This document shows, one piece after another, positions 50,901 to 61,690 of a stretch of 64,000 nucleotides of DNA. The stretch is from Sinonovacula constricta. Its lineage: Eukaryota > Mollusca > Bivalvia > Cardiida > Solecurtidae. Position numbers and translations under genes: made by a program. The DNA is taken from positions 25,337,714-25,401,713 of the forward strand of contig CM017556.1 in NCBI GenBank assembly GCA_007844125.1, read 5' to 3'. The notes beneath the pieces were generated by a model. That model was not told where the DNA came from. It saw only the letters and a program-made list of their open reading frames with translations, and ran no database searches. The stretch's first letter is position 1. The number at the start of each line of letters is the position of its first letter.

Positions 50901-53887
50901 GGGCGGTAAAAGCTTTACCATGTAAGCGATTATAGGTGTGCAAACAATAGTCACAATTATTTCATAGTTAATCAAATGTACAACGCATTTGAACTTGGAC
51001 AACAGGCACGTCTTCAGCTGCACATAAACACCTTATTATGTATTGGGACAACATTTCAATCAGAGTCACGAACATCCGATAATAAAATCCATTTTATTAA
51101 AAATTACAATGCTTTCTGTCTGATTTTGCATTTTGATTTAAGTTAGGTTTGAACTACCTATTCGTACATGCTACCAGATTCGACCAAAATTAGCTGAGTT
51201 TGACATTAACTACTACCTGTAACACACATGTAATCTGAAACTGACAATACAGAGTGCGCCATTCCCTCCCGAACGCTGCGGAAGCTTTTGACTGAGATTT
51301 TACGAATGACCTCTGTCATTACATGACCTGGTTCAGAGCCGCATACGACATTGAGGAACAACGCGGGATATCGCAAATATCTCGGCCTAGTAGATAATGC
51401 ATATTCAGTGGAACACTCGTTCTAATAGCAGTTTGCTCTACATTTCGCCCCTTTCCTCTAGTCAATAAGTGATATTCTTACGCGGTATTGTTCATTCATA
51501 AATCTGCATTTCATGTATATCTGAATTACACAATATAATAAACTTCCAGTTTAAACAAACAACAAAATTAATGTTATCATTTGAATATACCTATACCTGG
51601 GCACAATTGACGGGTCTAGTCTCCCTTAGATATACATATTTGTCCTGTACACACACTTGTCAGTAGTCAAGGTCATGCAGGGTCAATCCTGTGTGCTTCC
51701 GAAAACCAGATTTTTTCCAAACTCTGGAGTGTGTCGCAAGTTACCCCCCCCCCAAACATTGGGTAGAAATACTACAAAAATAAAACCGGCTTGACTATTT
51801 ATCAGGTCATTGTTCAAATCAATCTTTTTACACACTTCGGGTAGAAACATTAAGTAACAAAGAGCAAACTGCTGTGTTTCCTCATTGATGTATATTTTAT
51901 TACTATTCCTAGACTCATATATTTTCAGTTAATAACTTTTTGAGTTGCTTCTATTTATGTTTGATTTAATATAGTACATTTATAAGCGGCTCAGCATTTA
52001 ATATAGTACATTTATAAGCGGCTCAGCAGTTTAATGCAACATAAGTTTATAACAATTGTAAAATGAACGTCCGTACAGTTGATGGACTTTACTCAGAAGC
52101 ATTATTCCTCCATATTTTCCAGGCTACACTGTGGCTATATATTCTACCCCTCTGGGAGGATGGACGCCATATCCTGGAGTGACCTAGAGTTTCATAAGTT
52201 AGGCGATGATGGTCCTGTTGATGAGTTCAAGATCCGCTTCCAAGTGGGTTAGTAGGAGGTCCTCATTAACTTTGAGAAGCTGAATCAATTTGAAAAATCA
52301 AATAATTTATGTATGTGTTTATCTTCGCTAACAACACCGCTGTTTAGTGATTTAGTATCTGTTTTCTGTGTCTTTTGATTTCATTTTTAAATCCAATTAT
52401 TAAACGAATCCATTTGTATCCCAATTACGAGTGTTTCTCCTACTTGTGTTCTCTTTTTTTCAATTTCAAACATAAATATAACATTAATTTATTCAGCTAC
52501 ACATGATTCTTTAAGATTGTATTCTGATAATTTGGGTTATATATGACACAATGTGTTCATAAAACTAACACATATTATATTTTTTTATTGGCAGTTCATA
52601 TTATTTAAAACCTGTTCTTTCAAAATCAATGTGTTGTACGTATTTTCAGTACATTCAGTCATCATTCACAGCATCACTTAGCTTTGATTCAATATATTTG
52701 GTATGGATTGCTTGGCATGAAAATCTCCAATGTATTGTAAAATTCACAATAATCGTATATTTCCAGGATCAGTTGGTGCAGACACTGATAGTAAAAGTGT
52801 TGGAGACCCGGGTGTTCTATATTGGGGAGGGCCGGGATGCCATCATCTATGAGAGGTTCTGTCGCTTCCAGATGAACCAGGTCGTTGGCTATGGGCTCAG
52901 TGAATGGGAATATGTGTAAGCATTGGAAACTGCTGTTTTATAAATTGTCTCCCATGTATATTGTATTATTATAGGTTGTCTAGATAGTCATTACAGATGG
53001 TTAAATTTATGTGTCGGTAATGGGGAGCTTTACTGATGTACAAATTGTCTTTCGCAGCCAAGGAATTAGAGGTCGCAGACCCCCTCCCAGTGTATGGGGT
53101 TGTGTCCTTGTCGGGTCAAAAACTCTATCTGTGTATAGAATATAAGAATGTGGTCTTCCACAACATTTCAATAAGTTTTAGACTTAGCTTTTATAGCGAT
53201 TAATATCAAACATATTTAAAATCTCATTTAAAATCACAATAAACAAGTAGTATCAATTGTCAGATAACATTCAAGGTTTTCCAGATTTTCAGATTGGGGT
53301 TGGGGTAAGATCGGTGATATGTAAATGTTGATGATTGTTGATCAGATAGTTATAATGTAAGCATGAAAATTAAAAGTACATCCATGATAGCCAAGTAAAA
53401 GTTAAGTGACATATTTCATCTAGAGAGCATAACAAGACTGTTATTACTACTTATTTCTATCAAAACGCAACTTTTGATTATTATCACATAATAGTATAGC
53501 TGGTAGATTTTACCACTAGTTGCACACAAAATCCGAACTGTATTTCGTCCACTATTAACCTTTGGCTTATTTGTAGTGAATTTATGTCCGAACCATTTTG
53601 GATCAGAACTAATTTAATAGTAAAAAAGTGTGCTATTAAAATTCTTTTTTGTATTGCCAAGTCAAAGATGATGATGGCACCTAGTTTTACAAATTTTCTA
53701 GGTCGAGCATTTACGTAGCTTCACTTAGCAATACATTTGAATTTCATGCAGATTTCAAACTTACAATTACAGTTTTTTTTATTTAAATCTATATTGCTTT
53801 TTATCACTTAATGTCTTAAAATGTACTTGTGATTGCAGGAACAGAGATGGTTCGGAACCACAGAACAACAGAAGTCTCAACATTTAA
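41729..53887 (+). CDS. Standalone relative of the N-terminal domain of animal putative PEP synthases
   Basis: Nine exons (41729-41998, 43242-43349, 44255-44403, 45766-45924, 46653-46762, 49953-50064, 52123-52243, 52767-52915, 53839-53887) join in phase to 408 codons without a stop. Seen: a hydrophobic N-terminal anchor (LFTLIILFIFIVFVKILL), a basic linker, then ordered motifs AVDAVYITGSN, TATARRHNQ, LPEIGFLELPCMPDT, VKWNISFDGKLR, YFDFDTDL, AREQWSRQFF, HQTHYEQFG, RDHSYG..RDW, FADGTCLCV, GYIFYPSG and GYGLSEWEY. From memory, animal proteins labelled putative phosphoenolpyruvate synthase begin with this domain before their ATP-grasp and phosphohistidine parts, and RDHS.G.RDW is also typical of lipocalin-like AttH/CrtC-type proteins. 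Here the kinase parts are absent. The biochemical role is unknown; a membrane-attached lipid-related role is only a guess. Codon use and splice sites look normal. Confidence 0.85.
43242..43349 (+). CDS. Third gene exon 2
   Basis: Acceptor tgtttttag, donor gtatgt. 36 codons, AVDAVYITGSNAEGQFLV then TATARRHNQHIQTILLLR: two beta-strand-like segments with the conserved ARRHN motif. Confidence 0.9.
44255..44403 (+). CDS. Third gene exon 3
   Basis: Acceptor tattccaaag, donor gtaagg. It encodes LPEIGFLELPCMPDTSL ... VVEPMVKWNISFDGKLR. I chose the acceptor at 44254 over the one at 44275 because it keeps phase 0 and gives the family-like LPEIGFLELP opening. Confidence 0.85.
44629..44695 (+). pseudogene. 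Decayed copy of exon 3 end
   Basis: 'cgagtagtgaaacctgtaaa' and 'gtggaatatcacc' followed by 'gacggaaaattacg' match the last third of exon 3 (VVEPMVKWNISFDGKLR) with one frameshift and no donor. About 44490-44545 repeats the exon-3 end plus donor region again ('gcaaaactcaggtatga'), so a segment of about 210 bp was duplicated. Confidence 0.65.
45541..45600 (+). pseudogene. Decayed copy of exon 4 start (1)
   Basis: 'taccgaaaaactgctaaatg' and 'gagactggaagatatgaaccg' align with 'taccggaaaactactgaagg' and 'agactggaaggcatgtaccgg' of exon 4. The frame meets a TGA. A shorter match lies at about 45238-45270 (aactggaaggcctgtaac). Confidence 0.65.
45652..45705 (+). pseudogene. Decayed copy of exon 4 start (2)
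   Basis: 'aggagaactgttgagggtaa' and 'cctagtctgaaagccatg' align with the same exon 4 segment. The frame meets a TGA. It lies about 65 bp before the functional acceptor. Confidence 0.65.
45766..45924 (+). CDS. Third gene exon 4
   Basis: Acceptor tgttccag, donor gtaaaa. It encodes LVSTGKLLKVKFSLDW, YFDFDTDLSP and AREQWSRQFFDTLQK. Just left of it lie decayed copies of its own first half. Confidence 0.9.
46653..46762 (+). CDS. Third gene exon 5
   Basis: Acceptor ttcataacag, donor gtaaat. It encodes IHQTHYEQFGDTTGMVEVEG then VKFNVRGVRDHSY, with the final Gly split across the junction. It is only 110 bp, and a long minus-strand frame overlaps it, so it is easily missed; the phases (1 base in, 1 out) fit exons 4 and 6 exactly. 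Confidence 0.9.
46862..47540. repeat. About 67-bp minisatellite (intron 5 of the third gene)
   Basis: Units of the type 'ataactgtcac...aatgtacgcgtatgac...aaatacacaatacac'; 'tgtcac' starts at 47005, 47071 and 47138 give 66-67 bp. The edges are diverged. The 152-codon minus-strand frame is a product of this repeat. Confidence 0.85.
47541..49952. other. Intron 5 remainder
   Basis: AT-rich with only small frames; no exon or element recognised. Confidence 0.45.
49953..50064 (+). CDS. Third gene exon 6
   Basis: Acceptor ctttgcag, donor gtatag. It encodes NIRDWKQLHRY, completing the RDHSYG-NIRDW motif, and FADGTCLCVAAVSMPDTTS. Confidence 0.9.
50065..51659. other. Intron 6, left part
   Basis: No exon recognised. 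The frame at exon 6 runs on into the intron to 50269 but carries no family motif, so it is read-through. Confidence 0.45.
51660..51772. repeat. Dispersed repeat fragment (copy of 5553-5662)
   Basis: 'catgcagggtcaatcc' and a 'ctggagtgtgtcgcaa' segment match the copy near the window start. It is followed by a short poly-C run. Confidence 0.6.
51965..52028. repeat. Perfect 2 x 32-bp tandem duplication
   Basis: 51965-51996 and 51997-52028 are identical (each starts tttaatatagtacattt and ends cggctcagca). No divergence is seen, so it is recent. It lies about 95 bp before the exon 7 acceptor. Confidence 0.95.
52123..52243 (+). CDS. Third gene exon 7
   Basis: Acceptor atattttccag. It encodes LHCGYIFYPSGRMDAISWSD ... 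FKIRFQ. Donor gtgggt at 52244 was chosen because it leaves phase 0; the nearby gttagt would disrupt the join to exon 8. Confidence 0.85.
52767..52915 (+). CDS. Third gene exon 8
   Basis: Acceptor atatttccag, donor gtaagc. It encodes DQLVQTLIVKVLETRVFYIG, RDAIIYERFCRF and GYGLSEWEY, the end of the conserved domain. It ends two bases into a Val codon, which either of two downstream exons can complete. Confidence 0.9.
53839..53887 (+). CDS. Third gene exon 9: last exon (isoform 1)
   Basis: Acceptor gtgattgcag. It adds NRDGSEPQNNRSLNI and taa. 'EYVNRDG' resembles the end of the domain in relatives, so I take this as the main form. Confidence 0.8.
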
Positions 53888-54049
53888 TCATACTGCAAGT
53901 CACCTGATAAAATATGTACAAACCACAACGCTTTTGTTCTGAAAGTCCCTTCAGTTCCAAACGAAGACTGTGATAACGGCGCCTATTCCATATAAAAAGT
54001 CAAATCCTTACGGCTTTAATTTAAATATTATTCAAGTTTGTTTATATTT

Positions 54050-54590
54050 TTATAATGGCAAAGCGTTTTATTTATAATAGAGTATTTAAGGTTTGAACTA
54101 ACTGTGCAAAGCGTTTTATATGTCATAAAGTATTTTAAGTTTTGAACTAACTTTGCAAAGCGTTTTATATGTAATAGAGTATCTTAAGATTTGAACAAAC
54201 TGTGCAAAGCGATTTATATACAATAGAGTATTTTAAGATTTGAACAAATTGTGCAAAGCGTTTTATATACAATATAGTATTTTAAGATTTGAACAAACTT
54301 TGCAAAGCGTTTTATATGTAATAGAGTATTTTAAGTTTTGAACTAACTTTGCAAAACGTTTAATATTTAATGGAGTATTTTAAGATTTGAACAAACTGTG
54401 CAAAGCGTTTTATATACAATATAGTATTTTAAGATTTGAACAAACTGTGCAAAGCGTTTTATATGTAATAGAGTATTTTAAGTTTTGAACTAACTGTGCA
54501 AAGCGTTTTATATGTAATAGAGTATTTTAAGTTTTGAACTAACTTTGCAAAGCGTTTAATATAAAATGAAGTATTTTAAGATTTGAACTA
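54050..54590. repeat. 49-bp minisatellite
   Basis: About eleven units of 'tgcaaagcgttttatatg' plus 'aatagagtattttaag' plus 'ttttgaactaac'; 'gcaaagc' starts at 54106, 54155 and 54204. It lies between the two alternative last exons of the third gene. Confidence 0.93.
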
Positions 54591-54858
54591 ACCATTTAAC
54601 TAAGTTTTCACAATAAGCTGTGAAAGCTCAAAATTTATCTCTGATTGACTTTTTGACTGTATGAATGTCTGTCTGGTTGGTTGCATAACGTGTGACCATG
54701 TGTACATGCTTATTTGCTTAAATGGTCATTTAATTTATTGTCGCCATATAAATCTTATGAAACAAAAAAAAATTGGGATATTTGATAGTCTTTGGTCTTA
54801 TAATGTAATTTATTGATTCTGTGTTGTTGTTTTTTTGTTTATCTTTTTCTTTTGACAG

Positions 54859-54889
54859 GATGCAAGAAGATCACAAGAAAAAGCTGTAG
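54859..54889 (+). CDS. Alternative last exon (isoform 2), candidate
   Basis: Acceptor cttttgacag after a T-rich tract. It begins with G, completes the same Val codon as exon 9, and encodes MQEDHKKKL then tag, giving a 402-codon protein with a basic tail. AATAAA at 55294-55299 follows. It is supported by phase and splice signal only. Confidence 0.4.
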
Positions 54890-55293
54890 TTACATGTTCA
54901 TGTACAACGATGCATGAAATATGTTCATCCCTTTAACATATCATATTTAATATGTCAATTCTTTACAGAACTATATTATATGTGACTTCTGAATGAAGAT
55001 AAGAATGATTGTAATAGGAACATTCTCCGTGCACTTGAACCTAACAAATCAAAATGTGTTCAACATTTGTACATATCCCTTACTGAAAATATATTTTTAA
55101 GTAACTAAATTACCTTATTTCAAATGCAGTTTTGTAATATGTTAAAACGAATCCGACTCTTATAACATAAAAAACATAAAGCACCGTTCCCAGTTTGTTT
55201 TTAACATGCATGCTGCTGTACTTTAGCTTGCTACATTTTTGTGTAACAAAAATAGGTTGCCTTTTTATCATTTAATTCGCATTATGAATAAGA

Positions 55294-55299
55294 AATAAA
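55294..55299 (+). promoter_or_regulatory. Candidate poly(A) signal of the third gene
   Basis: AATAAA about 400 bp after the alternative stop codon. No AATAAA was noticed close after exon 9, so both forms may use this site. Confidence 0.35.
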
Positions 55300-55529
55300 T
55301 GAAAATTAACAACATTTGTTCTAGTTCACTTTCATTACCAACATATCTCTCATTCAATCATGGCCATTGCTTTTCACACATTCCTGTTAACATTGTAAGA
55401 AGTCACGACAAGCATTGCAGATATACCTGAAGTACCGACGGTTGCTTATAACATATAAGGGCGCATTTAAACTGAAACAAGTTTACAATTTTGTCATATT
55501 AGTTCCAGGTAAGTTGTCTTTTAATGTAA

Positions 55530-55990
55530 ACTTATTGGCCACGCTCTGGAGCGCGACGCCTATATATGGAATGCTCACTGAAATTCGCCCATGGAGAAAA
55601 GTTTGTTTTGCGGACTTTCTAAACCTGGTAAAATACGGGTCCGAATTCGGTAAACGGCGTTCTATTTAGTTATTATTTATTTGTGTGTGTCTGTTACATT
55701 TAAAGTACCTTTGAAAATAAACAATAAGATACTGAGAAAGAAACATCATACTACGTTCGACAAAAATACTATCTGAACAATGCTTATTTATTTAATGTGA
55801 AGCTGCTACACACGTGCACTTTCTGCTTGTACACTTTAGTTTTATTGTTAATTGTAATAAATTTGCAACTAATTTTCTACATATGAAAACCTTTTAAATG
55901 GTGTCGGATTTTGCGTTTCTCTTTTGTTTTAAAGCATTCAATGGCATCGGAAATATGTTATACATACTTTTTCTCGGGATTTATAGTATA
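55530..55990. repeat. Dispersed ~500-bp repeat, copy 2 (inverted)
   Basis: Reverse complement of 16690-17200 over nearly its whole length, including 'ctggagcgcgacgcc', 'cctatatatggaatgctcac' and 'actatctgaacaatgc'. The 84-codon frame inside is not conserved in the other copy. Confidence 0.65.
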
Positions 55991-57149
55991 CTGAGAACTT
56001 TAAAATAAAAACCTTAACGTTTCATATGTCTTTGTTACTTGCTTACTTATTTCTTTAATAAATTTACCTCTTTCCCTTTTTGCGTCGCATCAACGACTTT
56101 TCTCGTCCGTAAATAAAATAATCATAAATACTGATACAAGCTAAACTCGGACGAAAATCAGGCTACGCGGCAGAAATTACAGGTAACACTATTTGAAGTA
56201 TGAGACATATTAAACGTTCTGGGTGCTAAATTGTTCTTAACATGTTTGTTATATGAAAATGTCTTTAAATGAACTTTTCATATAATAACTTCCAAAGGAA
56301 ACAAGTTGAAGTGTTGTATTCAGCTATTTGAATTTATTTTTCTCGGAAAAGCCATACGTTTCATTAAGGGCCCATTCTATGTTCAAAATTCAAAGTGATG
56401 AAGCATGTTGATTTTAATTATGATTACATTTACAATTTTATTCATTAATTTATTAAATTGCAGTGTTACAACGTACAGGTTCCTTTAAAAGTCTGCAAGC
56501 AATGTTATCCTAAAATGAGATTTCTATGTTCATTCGATGTAATTGTAAGATTGCTGTTAGACAACCTAATTACACCCCCTCCCCCCTCCCCCCACCACCC
56601 CACCACCCCACCCCCACCCCCGCAAGTGTCATATTGATTACAATATGAGGACGTATCGAAGTTAAGTAAAAAACCAATAATAAGTTCATAGGAGTGTGTA
56701 TGTGTATTTATCATAATATTTGGCTTTGTTTTCTTTTGTTCCAAAAGATAAATTGCATGTCTACATTCAGTTTTGTTATTCTTAAGAGACTTGTACAATT
56801 TCAGTGACGTTGGCTATGTTAGATAATTAGAACTGGTTTAATGGGCTTGATCACAAAGTTATAGGAGTGAAGTGAAATGTTACCAAACTGCCTTTGCAAT
56901 TTGCAATTGTTTATTCCTCTCTTTAACAAAGTATAAACTTATGGTTTGAAAACCAGTAAAGCAATTACCTTATTCAGTTCTTATTGTAAAAAAGAGCTAT
57001 TTCAGCTACTTTTATTTAGAAACACGTATATCCTTTTGTTCTGAAACGAGCCTATTATATGCCCATTCAAGGTGCAAAATGAAAATGAATTCCAAACGGT
57101 TTCAAGGATATTTAAAGGCTTTTGTTGTTTGTTTGTTTGTTTGTTTGTG
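55991..57149. other. Intergenic DNA
   Basis: No gene recognised. A C-rich tract at 56573-56622 (runs of C separated by A or T) would be G-rich and possibly quadruplex-forming on the minus strand. Confidence 0.5.
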
Positions 57150-57165
57150 GTGTGTGTGTGTGTGT

Positions 57166-57223
<58 letters not shown>

Positions 57224-57250
57224 GCGTGCATGCGCGTGAGTGTGTGTGTT
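57150..57250. repeat. TG microsatellite
   Basis: (TG)n with CG-containing variants at the right end. The Cys/Val-rich frames are translated repeat. Confidence 0.95.
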
Positions 57251-57655
57251 TGTTTAGTTGTTGTGCTCTTTTCTTTTGATTTGATTTTTCCAGTTTTGAT
57301 TAAAAACTAAACTGTATTCAGAATAACAACTTTTTTAAATCTATATAGTTCTACATTGATTGTAGCACACTAACATGTTGTGTCGCTGGAACTAAATAGA
57401 TATTTGGATATTAACTCAACACACGACTGAATGAACTATCACACATATTTATTATCACATATAATAATTAAAAGGATGTACTGAATGGTCACGTGACTGA
57501 CAATGTTGTAATACAATTGCTCTATGACTAAATATATCACATGCGTAAATTACATCTTCTTAATACTTAAATAAAGTTGACGCATGAAGAATTGTTAATT
57601 AACTCCATAAACTATCATAAACATTGATTGAAATGTTTGAATCGTCCGATCCTGT

Positions 57656-57806
57656 AAAGGTTTGCCGACAGACCGCTCCAAGGCGGTAACTTGCTTTTAC
57701 ATTTCGTTTGCATCTAAATGCCTTTGTCCTGTGCCTTTTCAAATGTTGGTATATGTTGCAATGCTCATAGGACTTGGTCTTATATATTCTTATTCATGAT
57801 CACAAC
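57656..57806. repeat. Dispersed sequence preceding the 59-bp satellite
   Basis: Its right part (57721-57806) matches 28091-28175 and its left part (tttgccgacagaccgctcc) matches about 31610-31630. As at 28 kb, a tandem array follows after about 130-160 bp. Confidence 0.65.
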
Positions 57807-57934
57807 AATGTTACTTGGGCAGTGTGGCGGTCGTAAAAAATCTGCCGGTGCATGTAATCTATGTTGTCTCTCTTTACTCCTAATTATATATAATATTAGT
57901 ATTACGTATATTAGTATATAATTTAAGAAGTCAC

Positions 57935-60900
57935 AGAACTGATCATGTGCCAACCTTTTAGTTCCGGTAGGGTCAGAGTGATTGAAAATTACAACACTGA
58001 TTATGTGCCACCATTCAGTGTTCCTGTAGGCTCGAAAAAGATGAGATTCACATAACTGATTATGTGCCACGATTTGGTGTTCCTGTAGACTCGGTGTGAA
58101 CAGAAATCACATAACTGATTATGTACCACCCTTCGGTGTTCCTGTAGGCTCGGAGAAGATGAGAAATACATAACTGATTATGTACCATCCTTCGATGTTC
58201 CTGTAGGCTCAGAGAAGATGAGAATCACATAACTGATTATGTACCACCCTTCGATGTTACTGTAGGCTCGGAGAAGATGAGAACCACATAACTGATTATG
58301 TACTACCCTTCGGTGTTCCTGCAGGCTCGAAGTGAACGAAAATCAATAACTGATTATGTACCACCATTTGGTGTTCCTGTTGGCTCGAAGTGAACGAAAA
58401 TCAATAACTGATTATGTACCACCCTTCGGTGTTCCTGTAGGCTCGAAGTGAACGAAAATCAATAACTGATTATGTACCACCATTTGGTGTTCCTGTAGGC
58501 TCGAAGTGAAAGAAAATCTATAATTGATTATGTACCACCCTTCGGTGTTCCTGTAGGCTCGGAGAAGATGAGAATCACAGAACTGATTATGTACCACCAT
58601 TTGGTGTTCCTGTAGGCTCGGAGAAGATGAGAATCACATAACTGATTATGTACCAATATTTGGTGTTCCTGCAGGCTCGAAGTGAAAGAAAATCTATAAC
58701 TGATTATGTACCACCATTTGTTGTTCCTGTAGGCTCGAAGTGAAAGAAAATCTATAACTGATAATGTACCACCATTTGGTGTTCCTGTAGGCTCGGAGAA
58801 GATGAGAATCACATAACTGATAATGTACCACCATTTGATGTTCCTGTAGGCTCGGAGAAGATGAGAATCACATAACTGATTATGTACCACCATTTGGTGT
58901 TCCTGTAGACTCGGAGAAGATGAGAATCACATAACTGATAATGTACCACCATTTGGTGTTCCTGTAGGCTCGGAGAAGATGAGAATCACATAACTGATAA
59001 TGTACCACCATTTGATGTTCCTGTAGGCTCGGAGAAGATGAGAATCACAGAACTGATTATGTACCAATATTTGGTGTTCCTGCAGGCTCGAAGTGAAAGA
59101 AAATCTATAACTGATTATGTACCACCATTTGTTGTTCCTGTAGGCTCGAAGTGAAAGAAAATCTATAACTGATTATGTACCACCATTTGGTGTTCCTGTA
59201 GGCTCGAAGTGAAAGAAAATCTATAACTGATTATGTACCACCATTTGGTGTTCCTGTAGGCTCGGAGAAGATGAGAATCACATAACTGATAATGTACCAC
59301 AATTTGGTGTTCCTGTAGGCTCGGAGAAGATGAGAATCACAGAACTGATTATGTACCACCATTTGGTGTTCCTGTAGGCTCGGAGAAGATGAGAATCACA
59401 TAACTGATAATGTACCACCATTTGATGTTCCTGTAGGCTCGGAGAAGATGAGAATCACAGAACTGATTATGTACCAATATTTGGTGTTCCTGCAGGCTCG
59501 AAGTGAAAGAAAATCTATAACTGATTATGTACCACCATTTGTTGTTCCTGTAGGCTCGAAGTGAAAGAAAATCTATAACTGATTATGTACCACCATTTGG
59601 TGTTCCTGTAGGCTCGAAGTGAAAGAAAATCTATAACTGATTATGTACCACCATTTGGTGTTCCTGTAGGCTCGGAGAAGATGAGAATCACATAACTGAT
59701 AATGTACCACCATTTGATGTTCCTGTAGGCTCGGAGAAGATGAGAATCAAATAACTGATTATGTACCACCATTTGGTGTTCCTGTAGGCTCGGAGAAGAT
59801 GAGAATCACATAACTGATAATGTACCACCATTTGATGTTCCTGTAGGCTAGGAGAAGATGAGAATCACATAACTGATTATGTACCACCATTTGGTGTTCC
59901 TGTAGGCTCGGAGAAGATGAGAATCACATAACTGATAATGTACCACCATTTGGTGTTCCTGTAGGCTCGGAGAAGATGAGAATCACATAACTGATTATGT
60001 ACCAATATTTGGTGTTCCTGCAGGCTCGAAGTGAAAGAAAATCTATAACTGATTATGTACCACCATTTGGTGTTCCTGTAGGCTCGGAGAAGATGAGAAT
60101 CACATAACTGATTATGTACCAATATTTGGTGTTCCTGCAGGCTCGAAGTGAAAGAAAATCTATAACTGATTATGTACCACCATTTGGTGTTCCTGTAGGA
60201 TCGGAGAAGATGAGAATCACATAACTGATTATGTACCACCATTTGGTGTTCCTGTAGGCTCGGAGAAGATGAGAATCACATAACTGATTATGTACCAATA
60301 TTTGGTGTTCCTGCAGGCTCGAAGTGAAAGAAAATCTATAACTGATTATGTACCACCATTTGTTGTTCATGTAGGCTCGAAGTGAAAGAAAATCTATAAC
60401 TGATTATGTACCACCATTTGGTGTTCCTGTAGGCTCGGAGAAGATGAGAATCACAAAACTGATTATGTACCACCATTTGGTGTTCCTGTAGGCTCGGAGA
60501 AGATGAGAATCACATAACTGATTATGTACCACCATTTGTTGTTCCTGTAGGCTCGAAGTGAAAGAAAATCTATAACTGATTATGTACCACCATTTGGTGT
60601 TCCTGTAGGCTCGAAGTGAAAGAAAATCAATAACTGATTATGTACCACCATTTGGTGTTCCTGTAGGCTCGGAGAAGATGAGAATCACATAACTGATTAT
60701 GTACCATCCCTCGATGTTCCTGTAGGCTCGAAGTGAAAGAAAATCTATAACTGATTATGTACCAATATTTTGGTGTTCCTGTAGGCTCGGAGAAGATGAG
60801 AATCACATAACTGATTATGTACCACCATTTGTTGTTCCTGTAGGCTCGGAGAAGATTAGAATCACATAACTGATTATGTACCACCCTTCGGTGTTCCTGT

Positions 60901-61690
60901 AGGCTCGGAGAAGATGAGAATCACATAACTGATTATGTGCCACCATTTGGTGTTCCTGTAGGCTCGGTGTGAAAGAGAATCACATAACTGATTATGTGCC
61001 ACCATTTGGTGTTCCTGTAGGCTCGGAGAAGATGAGAATCACATAACTGATTATGTGCCACCATTTGGTGTTCCTGTAGGCTCGGAGAAGATGAGAATCA
61101 CATAACTGATTATGTGCCACCATTTGGTGTTCCTGTAGGCTCGGAGAAGATGAGAATCACATAACTGATAATGTACCACCATTTGGTGTTCCTGTAGGCT
61201 CGGAGAAGATGAGAATCACATAACTGATTATGTGCCACCATTTGATGTTCCTGTAGGCTCGGAGAAGATGAGAATCACATAACTGATTATGTGCCACCAT
61301 TTGGTGTTCCTGTAGGCTCGGAGAAGATGAGAATCACATAACTGATTATGTGCCACCATTTGATGTTCCTGTAGGCTCGGAGAAGATGAGAATCACATAA
61401 CTAATTATGTGCCACCATTTGGTGTTCCTGTAGGCTCGGAGAAGATGAGAATCACATAACTGATTATGTGCCACCATTTGGTGTTCCTGTAGGCTCGGAG
61501 AAGATGAAAATCACATAACTGATTATGTGCCACCATTTGGTGTTCCTGTAGGCTCGAAGAAGATGAGAATCACATAACTAAATATGTACCACAATTTGGT
61601 GTTTCTGTAGGCTCGGAGTAGATGAGAATCACATAACTGATTATGTACCACAATTTGGTGTTCCTGCAGGCTCGAAGTGAAAGAAAAGCA
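57935..61690. repeat. 3.7-kb satellite of 58/59-bp monomers
   Basis: More than 60 head-to-tail monomers, each containing 'ctgattatgtaccaccattt' and 'ggtgttcctgtaggctcg'. Type A continues 'gagaagatgagaatcacata' (59 bp; gctcgg at 61021, 61080, 61139), type B 'aagtgaaagaaaatctata' (58 bp). Around 58640-59870 they form a higher-order unit of about 410 bp with order BBBAAAA. The right part (after about 60890) is almost pure A with 'tatgtgcc' instead of 'tatgtacc'. Minus-strand frames of up to 121 codons are read-through of the repeat and are not called. Confidence 0.95.

Noticed and set aside
58412..60884. Minus-strand frames of 62-121 codons with a repeated 'LRAYRNTKWWYIISY' pattern
   Set aside because: They are read-through of the 58/59-bp satellite; the frame changes with each monomer-length difference, and there is no start context, splice signal or domain.
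57935..61690. CRISPR-like appearance of repeated short units
   Set aside because: There are no unique spacers between repeats, the units are head-to-tail satellite monomers, and the DNA is animal.
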